Assembly: GCA_003255025.1 (NCBI GenBank)
Contig: QANY01008257.1
Span: 506,019 to 570,018 of the forward strand
Source: Datisca glomerata
Lineage: Eukaryota > Streptophyta > Magnoliopsida > Cucurbitales > Datiscaceae
DNA: 64,000 nt
Direction of reading: 5' to 3'
This document shows, piece after piece, positions 23,101 to 34,229 of the stretch (position 1 is the first letter of the stretch; each line of letters begins with the position of its first letter). The translations under genes were made by a program, and so were the position numbers. The notes below the pieces were generated by a model that was given only the letters and a program-made list of their open reading frames with translations, ran no database searches and had not been told where the DNA came from.

Positions 23101-26100
23101 CTTACCTCTCTCTCCCATCAACCCTCCTCTAGGAAGCTAGCTCAAGACGCTCTGGCGGATGAAGATGACTGACTGACCAAAGGGGGAAGTGCTGACTGGA
23201 TAACCGCGTGTTCAGGCTGAGTTTTGTTTTGTTTTTGGTGTTCGATTGGATTGCTCATTCTCTGATTTTTTTTTTGTAAATATTTCATATCAATACATAT
23301 TTTGTTTCTTATAAAAACTTATTGGCTAAAATGCAAATCACACCCCTGTAGTTTCAACGTTTTGCAAGATATACCCATTCACTTTATAATTGACCAATTT
23401 AATCCATGTACTTTTTATTATTGCTTTAATTAGTCCCTCCCTCACAGATTCCGTCGAAATTGATAACGGACAAACAGACCCATCTCCTTTTTTTAAACAA
23501 AGTCTCGTCTTCTTTAATTCAAAGAAATGGGTATAGGGAGAGAGACCATATCTGCCCAATAAACCCAGCATTAAGGCCTTTCCTAAACTTCTCTCGTTTC
23601 TCATCTCATCTCAAGGAGAAAGAAAAGCCAATAGTATTAGTCACCAATCTGTCTCTTTGGAGAGGAGAAGGTTTGAAAGTGAAATCTATGCAGTTTCAAC
23701 AACTAATAAGTGGACTTTTGGGTTTTTTTCTTGTCCATTTTAATTTTCTGTTTCTTCTACTTCTTCCTAAATACATCATTTTTTTCCTCTCAATCGTCTG
23801 AGCTTCTGACACGAAATTATTTGATCAAATTTACTCAGTTTCTGCTCTGATTTTCTTATCCGTTAATGGCTTCTCTGTTTTTCTCTTGTCTGAACTTATC
23901 GTTTGCCACCAGCTCTTGAGTTCTTTTTAGGCAGCAATTCCTTCTTCTAATTCTTCAATGTTTCATTTTGTCAAATAGCAGTCGTGCGAGTTTGCAAAAC
24001 ATAACGAATCTCGTTCTCTATTAATTTTAATCTGGCCGAGTTTGGTTAAGTAGGCTTACAACAAGAAAGATGAAAATTAGAATTGAGAATTTAAATGGAT
24101 GAGGTGAGAAAAGAGGTTTAGGAAGGGCGTCAATGGTGGATTTATGGGTTAGACATGACCTCTCTATCTTTACCCATTTCTTTGAGTTAAAGAAGATGGG
24201 TTATTGATTTAAAAGGAGATGGATCTGAAAATACAGGAGTGTGATTTGCATTTTATCCAAAACTATTCTACTTTATTGGCTTTGATGAGAAAAGTCCAGG
24301 TTAACTATTGCATTGAAATTTAGGGGAGCTTTATTCCAATTATTGATGAACAATCCAAGCTCTAGTTCATCATTTATTTTCTTGAATATTTGGAGATCTT
24401 GTGTACCACCAAAGGCAAGTTCTTCTATGGACGTTGGTTCTTGAAAATTCAGACTTTTGACTTGCTTCAAAATCTTTTTGTTTGTTAGTCTCTGTCGTTG
24501 GTGTTATGTGCAAGGGAAGTTTGGAGAGCTTACTCATTTGTTTTGACAGTGCCCTTTTTTTGGCATGGTTTAAGCTGCTAGATGTCATTGATCTTTCATG
24601 GATTACCCTAGAATGGCCTTCTTAATTGCTTTGTTTTGGGCTTTTTGAGGATTTGCGATAATACGAGACATGTTCTTTAGAGATATGAGTGATTGCTCCT
24701 TTTCTTTTCGTAATTGTGGAATGGTGTGGGTTTGAGCAAAGAGGATTTGAATCTAATCAAAGTCTTAATTTGTTTGAGGTCTTTGTTCTCCTATGTTCTG
24801 CTATGCTTTTTCTTACTAATAAAGTTTTGTTTTATAATTTATCTAGGCAACAAAAATTTCATAGCCAATGAAGTGTCTAAGGTGCTGATAGTTATTCCAT
24901 TGACCTTTCAGGCGAAACAAATGAAGACTTTGCTCGAACTTTAAGACTTATTCAAGAGTACAAGTTCCCGCAAGTTCATATTTCACAATTTTATCCTCGA
25001 CCTGGTATGCTAATTCCTATTAGTAATAATACTACACTGAAGCACTTTAAGATTCTTTGTTCCTCTTATTATTCCTACTTTTCTAGAATGGTCACACTTG
25101 TTTCTATTTTTACGAAGTTGTTCGTGACCTAATCTGACTTGTGATGCAAGGAAAGTAAACATCCTCATTTATTTAATAAGGTTGCCAGCATGAGAAGCCT
25201 ATTGTTTCCGCTGAGAACATGTTTTATTTCATGCTGTGCAGTAAGTCTTTGAGTTTTTTTTGCGTTGAGAGATTTCAATATCACTGAGAATTAGGGCACA
25301 ATTTTCTATCAACTCTAGTTTGTGTTGGAAGTTATTATCGTTGACGATAATTCTTCACAATCCATTTCTAGCAGAAATGGAGTTGAATGATAGTGTTGAT
25401 TTTGAGTTTATGCTTGGGGTCGTCTCTTTATCTTTAAGAATAAGGGCACAATTTTCTATTAACTCTAGTTTGTGTAAGAAGTTATATAGCCTTTCCGTAG
25501 TTAGAGCTGAAGACCCTATTTTCTTTACCCTCAAGTACACTATCATTTTGACCAAAATAGAGTTGAACTCCAATATTGGTAGGGGTAAGGAGTAAAAGGT
25601 GCATATGTAGATATTAGATATTTACTAAGACATAATCGAACTGGTGAATCTGTCTGATTTTTAGTGCTGTGCTTAGATATGTTGATGATGATCAATTATA
25701 TCTATAGGGAGCGTGTTAGATTATTGATAACTATATTCTTGTTATTCATCAAATAAGTTGATGTTGAAGTAAAATAAAATTGCTGTTGTTTTTTGTTGGG
25801 AGAGGGGGATGGTTGTCCATGCAAGGGCATAACTTATTTTTTAATTGTCGAATGAAGAAAACTATTTTTTGAGTGTTCAAAGTTCTCGGATTTTGAGTAT
25901 TCTACGGTAATTTTGGAAAAAAATAATTTAAATACGGTACTTTTGAAACTAATTCCAAAAATAAGGTAGTTTAGGACACGTAGGATGAAGGCGTCTTTGC
26001 AAAAGACGCCACTAATTTTTGTATGCAGGTTTGTGTTATTGGGTTGTGTTGATGATTTTTGTAATGTGGGAAGTATCTGCAGGCTGCACTGAAAGCGCCT

Positions 26101-27751
26101 TCGCAAAAGACGTCTTTTTTCAACTTGAAGTTGTCTTTACAAAAGACGCCTTCCGACGTGGCAATTTCTACCGTAGTTTTGGAATTAGTTTCAAAACTAA
26201 ATTATATTCAGAATTTATTTTAAAAATTACATTAAAGCCAGAAATACCCCAAAGTTCTCCTTGTTATGTTTGAATGGACTGGTTACTGGTAGGTTTTGAG
26301 AAAGTGAATAAATAAGGGCAGGTATGAAAATAAAAAGCTGGAATTTGTTAGCAATATCATTATTTTTCTGAGAAATGGAAAGATGTCTCATCTTCTACAT
26401 TTCTGATGCCAGGTACTCCAGCCGCAAGGATGAAGAAGGTTCCAAGTACCATTGTGAAAAAACGAAGCCGTGAGTTAACTTCTGTTTTCGAAGCCTTCAC
26501 ACCATACACAGAAATGGAGGGCAGGGTTGAAAGAATTTGGATAACTGAAATTGCAGCTGATGGGATACATTTGGTAAGATGTTGAATGGTTTTCGTTTCA
26601 TATGGCTCCTGTTAAACGAAATTGGTTAAATATGGTGAAACCAAACCAATTCGGAAAAATCTGCATCAAGGATAAAGGGACCTTTTTAAAGAACAAAAAT
26701 CAGGAAATGTAACAAATAATAATGACCTATCAGAATGGTTTTTTTATCAAAAAATGCAAATGTGGGCATGCTGGGAAGAAAATTATATTATGAAAGTGTT
26801 AGATAAATGAAACTAAAAGGGTGTCTGTGTATGTTTTGAGACTAAAGGAGATGTCCGCGTAGAAGGTAGAACACAAGGGAGGTTGGTGTATTATTTCATT
26901 TATTGAGTGGATGGGGTTATTATTTTCCTTCGTGTTCAATGCTGACTATTATGTTCTCTCTCTGGGGTTTATTCCTTTCAAAAAGAGTATTAACTATTAA
27001 GTAACAAGGTCTTTCTTTTCCCTCTCTCTGAACGAGGGAACTAAATTTTGTCCGAAAGCTATTGGCTATTTGTCTTACCATATATCGTCATCTTGGAAGT
27101 AAACGATTGTATGACATGGAATGTTAATTACATTATATCTTATCTTAAAAATTTCTCTATTTATTCTGACTAGATGTTATTTTATTTCCCAAGGTGGGAC
27201 ATACGAAGGGGTATGTGCAGGTTCTAGTAATTGCCCCAGAGAGTATGCTAGGAACTTCAGCAATTGTGAAGATAACATCTATTGGAAGGTGGTCAGTCTT
27301 TGGGGAAGTAATTGATACCATTGACTACGTTATTGATAAGACAACTTTGTTCGATGAAATTTCAGAGGACAGATGTTCTCCTTGCTCGGGCCCTCATGAG
27401 AGCCATGCATGTTCAGTGGAGTCAGAATCTTGTGCATGTGGACCAGAAAACTGCAAGGGATCAACTACTTTCTCAGAAAGTAATGCTTTAAGGAATGTGA
27501 TATTTCTAGAAGTGCGAAATAACAAAAATCTGTTTGAATGGTTGCTTAGAAAGAGGAAGAATCATGCACATGTTAATAAGGTGGAGACTGAAATTGCCAT
27601 CGCATCTGAAGAGAAGAAAAAATTGGACGGAAACAGCTTGGTTGAGTGGGGTTATGTTGATAGGGCTCTTTTAGGTGGAATGATAATGAGCGTCCTTACG
27701 GTCATTGCTCTAATACTTCATTTTGGACTAAGGACATCGTCATCTTATTAA
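17178..27751 (+). CDS. CDKAL1: CDKAL1-like threonylcarbamoyladenosine tRNA methylthiotransferase (11 exons)
   Basis: Radical-SAM enzyme that adds a methylthio group to t6A37 of tRNA (ms2t6A), mainly tRNA-Lys(UUU) in known family members. Exons inferred from splice sites and frame: 17178-17375, 17486-17524, 18720-18811, 19440-19689, 19876-19995, 20069-20144, 20271-20479, 20828-20936, 24912-25004, 26413-26573, 27194-27751; total 634 codons plus stop, uninterrupted. The N-terminal methylthiotransferase domain has the three cluster cysteines (C75 in FGCSHNQ, C111 in NTCTV, C140 in AGCVPQ). The radical-SAM motif is CLGACTYC (C209, C213, C216). A TRAM domain (about 425-490) and a hydrophobic C-terminal anchor (about 607-627) follow. 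All introns are GT-AG. Intron 8 is 3,975 bp because of inserted repeats. It looks intact; a eukaryotic CDKAL1/MtaB-type identity is near certain. Confidence 0.93.
17879..18483. mobile_element. Non-autonomous long-TIR element in intron 2
   Basis: The 605-bp block begins GGTTAAATCCATTC and ends in the near reverse complement (GTGTAATTATCC). The similarity of the two ends extends inward about 80 bp (compare CTTTTCATTTGGAAAATTG on the left with CAATTTTCCCAAATGAAAG on the right). An internal direct repeat (17950-18010 and 18030-18075) is also visible. No ORF and no clear target duplication. The structure resembles the longer-TIR elements at 23324 and 33227. Confidence 0.55.
21160..23317 (+). mobile_element. 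Decayed LINE (L1 clade) fragment in intron 8
   Basis: Plus-strand translation in shifting frames gives L1-type reverse transcriptase blocks: [15 protein letters not shown] (about 21828-21872), the catalytic box as [10 protein letters not shown] near 21970 (usual F-A-D-D is L-A-D-D), [14 protein letters not shown] near 22255 and a zf-RVT-like [13 protein letters not shown] near 22815. The 3' end has the usual plant-LINE T-rich tail with TTTTGTTTCTTATAAAAA near 23300. No ORF exceeds about 80 codons. The left edge is uncertain. Confidence 0.7.
23324..24258. mobile_element. Non-autonomous long-TIR element in intron 8
   Basis: The 935-bp block has outer ends GGCTAAAATGCAAATCACAC and its near-perfect reverse complement. 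The inverted similarity continues inward for roughly 250-290 bp on each side (for example CAAAGAAATGGGTA at 23520 against TACCCATTTCTTTG at 24171). Flanks AAACTTATT and AAAACTATT could be a degraded 9-bp target duplication. It sits directly after the LINE tail. Long TIRs plus about 9-bp TSDs suggest a Mutator-type element. There is no coding capacity. Confidence 0.65.
25292..25490. repeat. Direct repeat pair in intron 9
   Basis: A roughly 40-bp stretch starting GGGCACAATTTTCTAT occurs at about 25292 and again at about 25444, 152 bp apart, with a few mismatches. It is intronic with no coding meaning seen. Confidence 0.7.
25888..26249. mobile_element. MULE-derived MITE in intron 9, with perfect 10-bp TSD
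   Basis: The 362-bp non-autonomous element is flanked by identical CAAAGTTCTC copies (25878-25887 and 26250-26259). Its subterminal parts form an imperfect inverted repeat sharing TTTTGAAACTAATTCC. The right 150 bp, reversed, is nearly the same as the left end of the large MULE at 13514, including the GGCGTCTTTTGTAAA blocks. It is therefore probably mobilised by the same transposase family. The intact duplication points to a fairly recent insertion. Confidence 0.8.
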
Positions 27752-28187
27752 TTTGTTTGAAGAAGATATTCTTCGATTTCTCATCTTTGAGAGAAAATAT
27801 TACACTCTGGATGATTTTTATTTATCGTGGCCGCCTCTCTTTGAGGTTGATGTATTCTTTTAGGTTAAGATTATTATTAAAACTGCTCGAGACTGACCCA
27901 CAGTGGAAGTCGGAGCCATTGAGCATTTTTGTTAAATGATGCTGAGCAATGCTTAATTTACCACTGTATGTTATATATATATATATATATAAAGAAATTT
28001 TATAGCTTAGTGATAAATTGCAGGCTTAAGACAAAGAATGTTCAATTTCATAGATGAAATTCATGAAAGCTGGGTCACGCATCCAGCTGGTAGAAATAAT
28101 ATTATTGCTCGTCCTTTAATGTGTCCTGCTTTTATTTTTAGCATTTATATAGTAAACCACCATTACTTTAGCAGCTAGCCTCCATCT
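27752..28187. other. Convergent 3' intergenic region
   Basis: 436 bp between two convergent stop codons must hold both 3' UTRs and poly(A) signals. It includes a (TA)10 microsatellite at about 27972-27991. No ORF or RNA gene seen. Confidence 0.7.
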
Positions 28188-31154
28188 TTAAAGCATCACG
28201 TCTGACTGGGATGGTAATCTCTTGAAGAAATTGACAGGTACAGAAGGCAATTTGCCCCTGAATCGTGGGTGACGCAGCAAATAGAGACCAGCTAATACCG
28301 TTATCAATTGAAATGGGGTAACATAAATGAAAATTGCCCATGTTAATGAGAAGATGATGAAAATGGCTGTAGCCCTTGGATCTCTCCAGCTAAGTATGCT
28401 TTGAGCTCTCTCTCCTTGTGTTGCTAAATCTCCAGCCACTGTCTGAACCTTACCTGCCACTGTCTTTAGCCTATCATACCTCCTCCTCACAATGTCTGTT
28501 GGTCTAGTGGTTGGAAATGTGTCAAACTCCTCATCAAGCTCATCGGGGTGAGAAAACTCTGCTTGCGAAAGCCTTGCATCCATGTGTGGTGGATGCCTTG
28601 GTCTGAACCTATAGTTCCATATGGCGATAACAAACAGGTAAAGGAAAATTGTGGGCAAGATCAGTTCTGGATAGCAAACTAAGATAAAAAACAGGATGTG
28701 CACAAGACATGTAGTCACTGGATTTTTCCATGTGCAAACATCATTGAACCATCTGCAGACAGCTGTGACCCATGAAAGAAGTGACATTATGCGGGTGAAG
28801 TTAGCTTTACTTCTTCGAAGGCTCCACCTATTGTAGTCTACATCTAACATGTACTCAACGGTCTCCCGCCTAAGTGGCGGTTCTGCTCGGGATAGCCTTG
28901 CCGCCACGATCTGTGTCGCTTGGTGGCGTAGCCCATCAATGTGTGTCACAGATATTGGTTGGAGGTAATGCATTTTAGGAAGCAATGGTTTTCCATATTG
29001 AGTCACCATGTTAGCCCAAGCTGTGCATGTGAATCGCAGTGCAAGTTGAAGTTCCCCGTTTTTCTTCAAACCGGAGGGTTGAAGGACCAACAATGGATAG
29101 TAATGGGTATAAACTCGCTCTGTTTCTAAAGTTGACAACCGTATTCGCACCTTACCAATTCTCTGGTCCTTTTCATCTTCTTTGCTGCCATTGATGTGAA
29201 AATTATCAAATACCCCAATGGTGAGTACAGTACAAGGGTCATAAACTTCCCAAGTATACTGCTCATTCCAGCGAGGAGCAAGGGTATCGAGAAGCGTTCT
29301 GGTCCGAACCCATTTGTTACCGTATTTAGCTACACAGTAAGCATCAGTAGTCCTACCGTCTTTACTCTTCATGGGAAACAAATTTCTAGCACTCAAAATG
29401 CCAAGTTCAAGAATTCCAATGCTTGGTTTCCTAAGTTGCGTAGCCGAGGGCTGAAGATCACTGCTAAAATGTGTTGACTCATCAAGAACATGGTACCCTG
29501 AATCAACCCATAGGCGAAGATGGATTTTGCTAGAAAACTTCCCTTTCTTCTTCTCACTCTCCTCCTCTGCTGCCAACGATGGCTTGTGAAGATTGAACCA
29601 TCTGGTATCTGGGAACTTAGTTGATTCAATTCTTTGTGGAACATCCCTGATTGGCATAATAACCCTGCCTAAGATCTCTTCCTGTCCGTGTCCAACCCTC
29701 TCCTCAACCGATATAATCACAAAATCTTCAAAGGGCTCTGACACCACGAACATTAGCTCCTCACTCCAAACGGGGTTAGTAATCCTCATTTGAGACGGGC
29801 GTGTGACTTTGCCCTGACTCCCCGCCTGCACCTTCACGTATGTGTTTGGATCTCTTCCTTTCTCAGTGGGAACAAGGTCTTGAGCTTCAATGACTTGAAC
29901 TCTAAGGTAGAATAACTTGGGTGAGAAGTAAACTTTTGATCTCGTATTTGGCAGGTGCTCATGACTAAGGTTGTGGGCATCGGAGTGCCAAGCTTCTGGA
30001 AAGGACTCGTCAGCCTGTGTTCCCATCCAAACTGCAAGCATAATTTCCCCTTTGGTTTTATCCCCATTTTTGTCCTCTAATTTGTACCATTGAGGAGCCA
30101 ATGGGCTATCAGGAGGCACTCGTAGAGGTACTTCAGAGAGGTCAAAAATAGCTCTTCCCACAAAATCATCCTTCCCAAAGTCTTTATCTTTCACTGTGAT
30201 TTCAATCAAGTTTGATTGCAACCTCTCTTTTGAGAATGCATAAATTTGATTCCACACTGGGTTTTGGTTCTTCTCCAAGTGTTTTGTAACACCTTTGTAA
30301 TTTCCAAGCTTCACTTCCACGTAAGGGTCTAAGCTTCCTGATATATCCATGTTAGGTAGATCTCTTGCCCTAACCACACTTACATACAGGTAATACATTT
30401 GCTCCACAAGGTCATATGTGCTCGCAATCTTGTCTCTTCCTCTGACGTAGCGCAGGCGGGCTGCCAAAGGTGGACTTGTCTCCAATAAACTATATTCTGG
30501 ATTTTGCTTTGGAGCCTGCATATGCATTATAGTTGTTGGAGTGAGGCCTGCTTGAGCGAAATCCATCCTAGTTTCTGCCGTATGTGCCTTTTCAAAGCCG
30601 GTTTCTATAGAGTGGAAGGTCTTCACTTCCTTTTGCTTTTTCTTCTTTCTGTCATGACCAACCTTGATTGCTTCCTCCTCAAATATGTTGGCATTGATTC
30701 CATTCAAGTAAGGTTCTTGAGTTTGAGCATTAGCTTGTGGTGGAGAAACATAAGAGGAAATATCATGAACTACATACATTCTGAGAGCAACATCGCCTTT
30801 GATATGTGAAAAGAGGCCACGTTTGTCAAGCGGGTAACGTTGTATTTGGGCTTGAGATTCGGATAAAGGAACAGAGATGCCAGAGATTCTGACTCTGCCA
30901 AGGAAGTTCTTGTGGTGACCTGCTTTTCTATCGTTGTATACAACCACATCGATAGTCTTATTTGGAAGATCTCTCGTGTTGTTGATGCCAAAAACTAACT
31001 TCTCGTTCCAGTGCGGATTAAGATTTTTGTGCTTGGTTTGAGTTTGTTGTCTTTGCCCGTCAAAATCTACCTCAACAAAGGGGCTGGAAGAGCCTTGCCC
31101 ATCTTTGGGCATGAGATCACTGGCATCAACAACTTCAATAATCAGCTTGGCCAT
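28188..31154 (-). CDS. MCTP: Multiple C2 domain and transmembrane region protein (MCTP), MCTP6/9-like
   Basis: Intact single-exon gene for 988 residues. Plant MCTPs tether the ER to the plasma membrane, including at plasmodesmata, and traffic signalling proteins such as FT and receptor kinases. Domains: C2A (about 1-127, starting MAKLIIEVVDASDLMPKDGQ), a basic linker with RKKKKQKEVK (about 169-178), C2B (about 250-377), C2C (about 411-550), C2D (about 576-708), then the PRT_C region with membrane segments near 811-846 and 926-960. Asp residues typical of calcium-binding loops are visible in C2A and C2B (DISGSLDPY, KDKDFGKDDF). The start at 31154 matches the family's N-terminus exactly; an in-frame ATG at 31361 would add 69 non-family residues. 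Subfamily placement near Arabidopsis MCTP6/MCTP9 is from memory of the N-terminal motif and is less sure. Confidence 0.93.
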   Translation of the reverse strand: MAKLIIEVVDASDLMPKDGQGSSSPFVEVDFDGQRQQTQTKHKNLNPHWNEKLVFGINNTRDLPNKTIDVVVYNDRKAGHHKNFLGRVRISGISVPLSESQAQIQRYPLDKRGLFSHIKGDVALRMYVVHDISSYVSPPQANAQTQEPYLNGINANIFEEEAIKVGHDRKKKKQKEVKTFHSIETGFEKAHTAETRMDFAQAGLTPTTIMHMQAPKQNPEYSLLETSPPLAARLRYVRGRDKIASTYDLVEQMYYLYVSVVRARDLPNMDISGSLDPYVEVKLGNYKGVTKHLEKNQNPVWNQIYAFSKERLQSNLIEITVKDKDFGKDDFVGRAIFDLSEVPLRVPPDSPLAPQWYKLEDKNGDKTKGEIMLAVWMGTQADESFPEAWHSDAHNLSHEHLPNTRSKVYFSPKLFYLRVQVIEAQDLVPTEKGRDPNTYVKVQAGSQGKVTRPSQMRITNPVWSEELMFVVSEPFEDFVIISVEERVGHGQEEILGRVIMPIRDVPQRIESTKFPDTRWFNLHKPSLAAEEESEKKKGKFSSKIHLRLWVDSGYHVLDESTHFSSDLQPSATQLRKPSIGILELGILSARNLFPMKSKDGRTTDAYCVAKYGNKWVRTRTLLDTLAPRWNEQYTWEVYDPCTVLTIGVFDNFHINGSKEDEKDQRIGKVRIRLSTLETERVYTHYYPLLVLQPSGLKKNGELQLALRFTCTAWANMVTQYGKPLLPKMHYLQPISVTHIDGLRHQATQIVAARLSRAEPPLRRETVEYMLDVDYNRWSLRRSKANFTRIMSLLSWVTAVCRWFNDVCTWKNPVTTCLVHILFFILVCYPELILPTIFLYLFVIAIWNYRFRPRHPPHMDARLSQAEFSHPDELDEEFDTFPTTRPTDIVRRRYDRLKTVAGKVQTVAGDLATQGERAQSILSWRDPRATAIFIIFSLTWAIFIYVTPFQLITVLAGLYLLRHPRFRGKLPSVPVNFFKRLPSQSDVML

Positions 31155-31364
31155 TGTGGTTGCCGGAGGCAGCTTGATTGCTAGACGTTTAAATCTCAGA
31201 ATAGTTGATCTAGAAAAGGTTGGATAAAAGGTGGTGAATGGTGGAGCTGTGAGAGTAAAGAAGTGGATAGAAAAGGTAGTATGGGAGAGTGACAGAAGTG
31301 GGGAGAAGAATAGGCCGTGATATGATGAAATATTCATCTGGAATATCAAAGAAAGGGACATATG

Positions 31365-31368
<4 letters not shown>

Positions 31369-31402
<34 letters not shown>
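31369..31402. repeat. (GA)n microsatellite in the MCTP 5' leader
   Basis: About 17 GA units, i.e. CT-repeats on the coding strand, lie about 215 bp upstream of the MCTP start. CT-rich microsatellites are frequent in plant 5' UTRs. It sits just upstream of the in-frame ATG at 31361. Confidence 0.85.
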
Positions 31403-31403
<1 letters not shown>

Positions 31404-33217
31404 CTGGTGCCTTAAATCACATTGGTTTTTATGTGAGAGAAATTCTAATTGCCATGATTTCTCTCTTTCAAGGAATTATAGACATAATTTTATTAGATGA
31501 CTGTCAAAATGGAGCAACATCATAACCATAATCCTCATATTTTGAGAGATTGGTTAAACTTAGAACTTTTAATTATGTGGAAGACGTAGATGGTTATGAT
31601 GTTGTAAGGGAGATGACGGCGTATTTACTCAATAAGTAACCCAGGAAATATAACGATGATTGTCCTCTGAGTTTTCTAATTAGTCAATTTGCTTCCAAGT
31701 TTTTAAGAAAAACAAAATTCTTGGTAGCTTCTCCCTCAGATTTTCACTAAGAATCCAATTCGGTGCTTTCTGATTTACCATATTTTTTCACATTTTATGT
31801 TACTAAACATGAGCCACATTTCAAAATTTAATCTGTTTCAAGCAAATCACACTCACTTGCCATCGGTAAATCAAATCAATAAACAAGGAAATAATGCTTA
31901 GACGACCAATTAACATACCATTTCTGAGGTGCTTTTTCTTTGCCACGGAAACTTTTAAGAGAACAAAAATAGACCAAAGAAGATGTTTAAAAGCAAAAAG
32001 GTAAACAGAATATCCATTATCCATTCTATTTGGAACTTTATGGGGGAAAATCATTCAGAATTACATAAATCAATTTGTGTTTTCAAATAATCAGCCTTCC
32101 CCTGCAGATTGGAGATAATTTTTGTGAGCATGTGTATTAAAAAAATTTAAAAAGTAAAAGGAATCTCTCTCTCAATCCCTCATTTTCATACGTTTGTTCG
32201 CTTGCAGGATTGCTTTATTCTAATTAAAGCTACTTTTTGAAGCGATGTTTCTCAAAGTTACCCATCTGACAATGCGAGAATCTGAAAGTGGAAGTGGTAC
32301 TTGGCAGTGTGGCGTTGACACTTGCTTGAAAAATCTAGGCTAAATTCGCAGTCTTCCACCCCACAACATTCAGTACATCCTTTTATGCTTTGGTTAATGA
32401 GGATTGTAATGAACAGTCCCACAAGTGAATTACCCTACAAAAATGATGTAATCTAGTTGAGACTAAAATTGATAGAAGCTCATATGTGAAATTCTTTAAG
32501 GAATATATTATTGTAGGTTTGACGATAGTTGAGAAGTTTCAATCTGATGAAAGTATGTTAAATCCAAATCTTGCATATTTAGAGAATGGTGATGGTAGAG
32601 AAAATGATGGTGATAGTTCTGCAGAGCCACGTGGGTGACGGTGGGGTAAAATGACCCCACTTAAGAAAGCTATTAATATTAAGTTTTAGTAGGAGATTTT
32701 TTTTTATTTTTGAACCACTGATTTTTTAATTGTGACCTCAATAAGTTTCTTAAATTTTAGCTTTTACTTTTAATGTAGCCCTAAATTTTTTTATTTTTAA
32801 CCCCCTCAACTAGAAACCCTAATATCCCTAAAAATCCCTAAATTTCCTAAATTTCCTATATTGTTTAATTTTTTTTACAGAATACTGTAAAATACAACCT
32901 TTGATTTTACACTTGTCGTCATTTTTAACATTAAACTTCTATCTTGATCATTTCTAACCTTGAAGTTATGTTTTCAAATAAGAAATAACCTTTTATTTAC
33001 AAATCGTTAAGCTATTGTTGATAAATCAAAACAACGTCGTGTTGGCTCACTAATTAGTCATGAAAACCAGGTTGTATTAGTCATTTCATTTAGCTTTTAC
33101 CTTAAAACAATATTACTTTACCATTTCAATTTTATCCTATCTCTTCTTCATCTTCTTCGCGCTTCTTCAACAAGGCAGGAAATTTCGCCCAGCTGCTAGT
33201 GCTGCCAGCTCTTCTCA
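31403..33217. other. MCTP upstream intergenic region, no gene seen
   Basis: AT-rich DNA with no recognisable coding family on either strand. The first several hundred bases probably hold the MCTP promoter, but no specific element stands out. Confidence 0.6.
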
Positions 33218-33226
33218 AGTTAAAAA

Positions 33227-34220
33227 GATAAAAATGTAAAACACACCTCTTGTACTTTGATCAAAATATAAACTATATCCCTACAATTTTTTTCTTGTAT
33301 TTTTATACCCATGTACTTTGACCAAACTATAAAATGTATCATTTAATGACGTTTTTGGTTAAATCTAAAAGAAAGTTAACTCCATTTTTTATCATTTTCT
33401 TTCCCACTGAATACTCCACTATTTCACTCCATTTTCATCATTTCCGTTCATTTATATACATTACTTTACCCCTATAAATAATTATCTTCTTTCCCCTCAT
33501 TTTTAGACCTTCATTTTCACTTTCAATCTATTTTTTAGGTTTGGACAACATCTTTTTAAAGATATTAGTGCACTTTCAATCTATTCTTCAGATCTAGAAT
33601 TTTGCTAGAAATCTGCTACTGTAAACTTGTATACTAAAAAATCCTCTTCATTAGAAGAATTGCTACTGTAAAAAAATCTGATTCATTCTAAAAATCTGTT
33701 ACTGTACGAAAAATCTGCTACTATTAAAAAAGTCTGTTACTGCAAAAAAATTCACCAAAAATATATAGATTCATCATCAAATATCCAAATCAAATATCCA
33801 GATCCAACCAAAATATCCAACTAAACCAAAATTCACAAAAGGATAACAAATTAGAGAGATTTTGACCTCTTTGATCCTCAGATTTGGACAAAAATCAAAA
33901 CCCTAGCCCTTCTCTTCTCTGTCAACGCGATGAGCTTCCCCCTCCCCCACCAGTTTTTCAAAATTTTTCATCTACAACGGTAAAAGTAAAAGAGTAAGAA
34001 AAGTTAAAAACTAAAATTGATTTACTTAACTTCCGTAAACGGTATGTTAACTCCCATTTACGAATGCACATGCCTTTTATGGTTATTTTTACGAAAAATT
34101 TGACGGAGGGCTATATTTTACAGGTTGGTCAAAGTACATGGATATAAAAATATAGAGAAAAGTGTAGAAGTATAGTTTATATTTTAGTCAGAATATAGGG
34201 GTGTGTTTTACATTTTAACC
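33227..34220. mobile_element. Non-autonomous long-TIR element with 9-bp TSD
   Basis: The 994-bp element has ends GATAAAAATGTAAAACACAC and the matching GTGTGTTTTACATTTTAACC. Inverted similarity continues inward for over 120 bp (CCATGTACTTTGACCAA at 33308 against TTGGTCAAAGTACATGG at 34126). Flanks AGTTAAAAA (33218-33226) and AGTTAAATA (34221-34229) form an 8-of-9 target duplication. The end sequence GG(T/C)TAAAATG is shared with the element at 23324, so both belong to one family. No coding capacity. Confidence 0.75.
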
Positions 34221-34229
34221 AGTTAAATA

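Noticed and set aside
28941..29793. Plus-strand open frames over the MCTP gene
   Set aside because: Shadows of a strongly conserved minus-strand coding sequence.
31155..31361. MCTP start at the upstream ATG
   Set aside because: The added 69 residues match nothing in the family, and the MAKLIIE start at 31154 fits other MCTPs precisely. Kept only as a finding.
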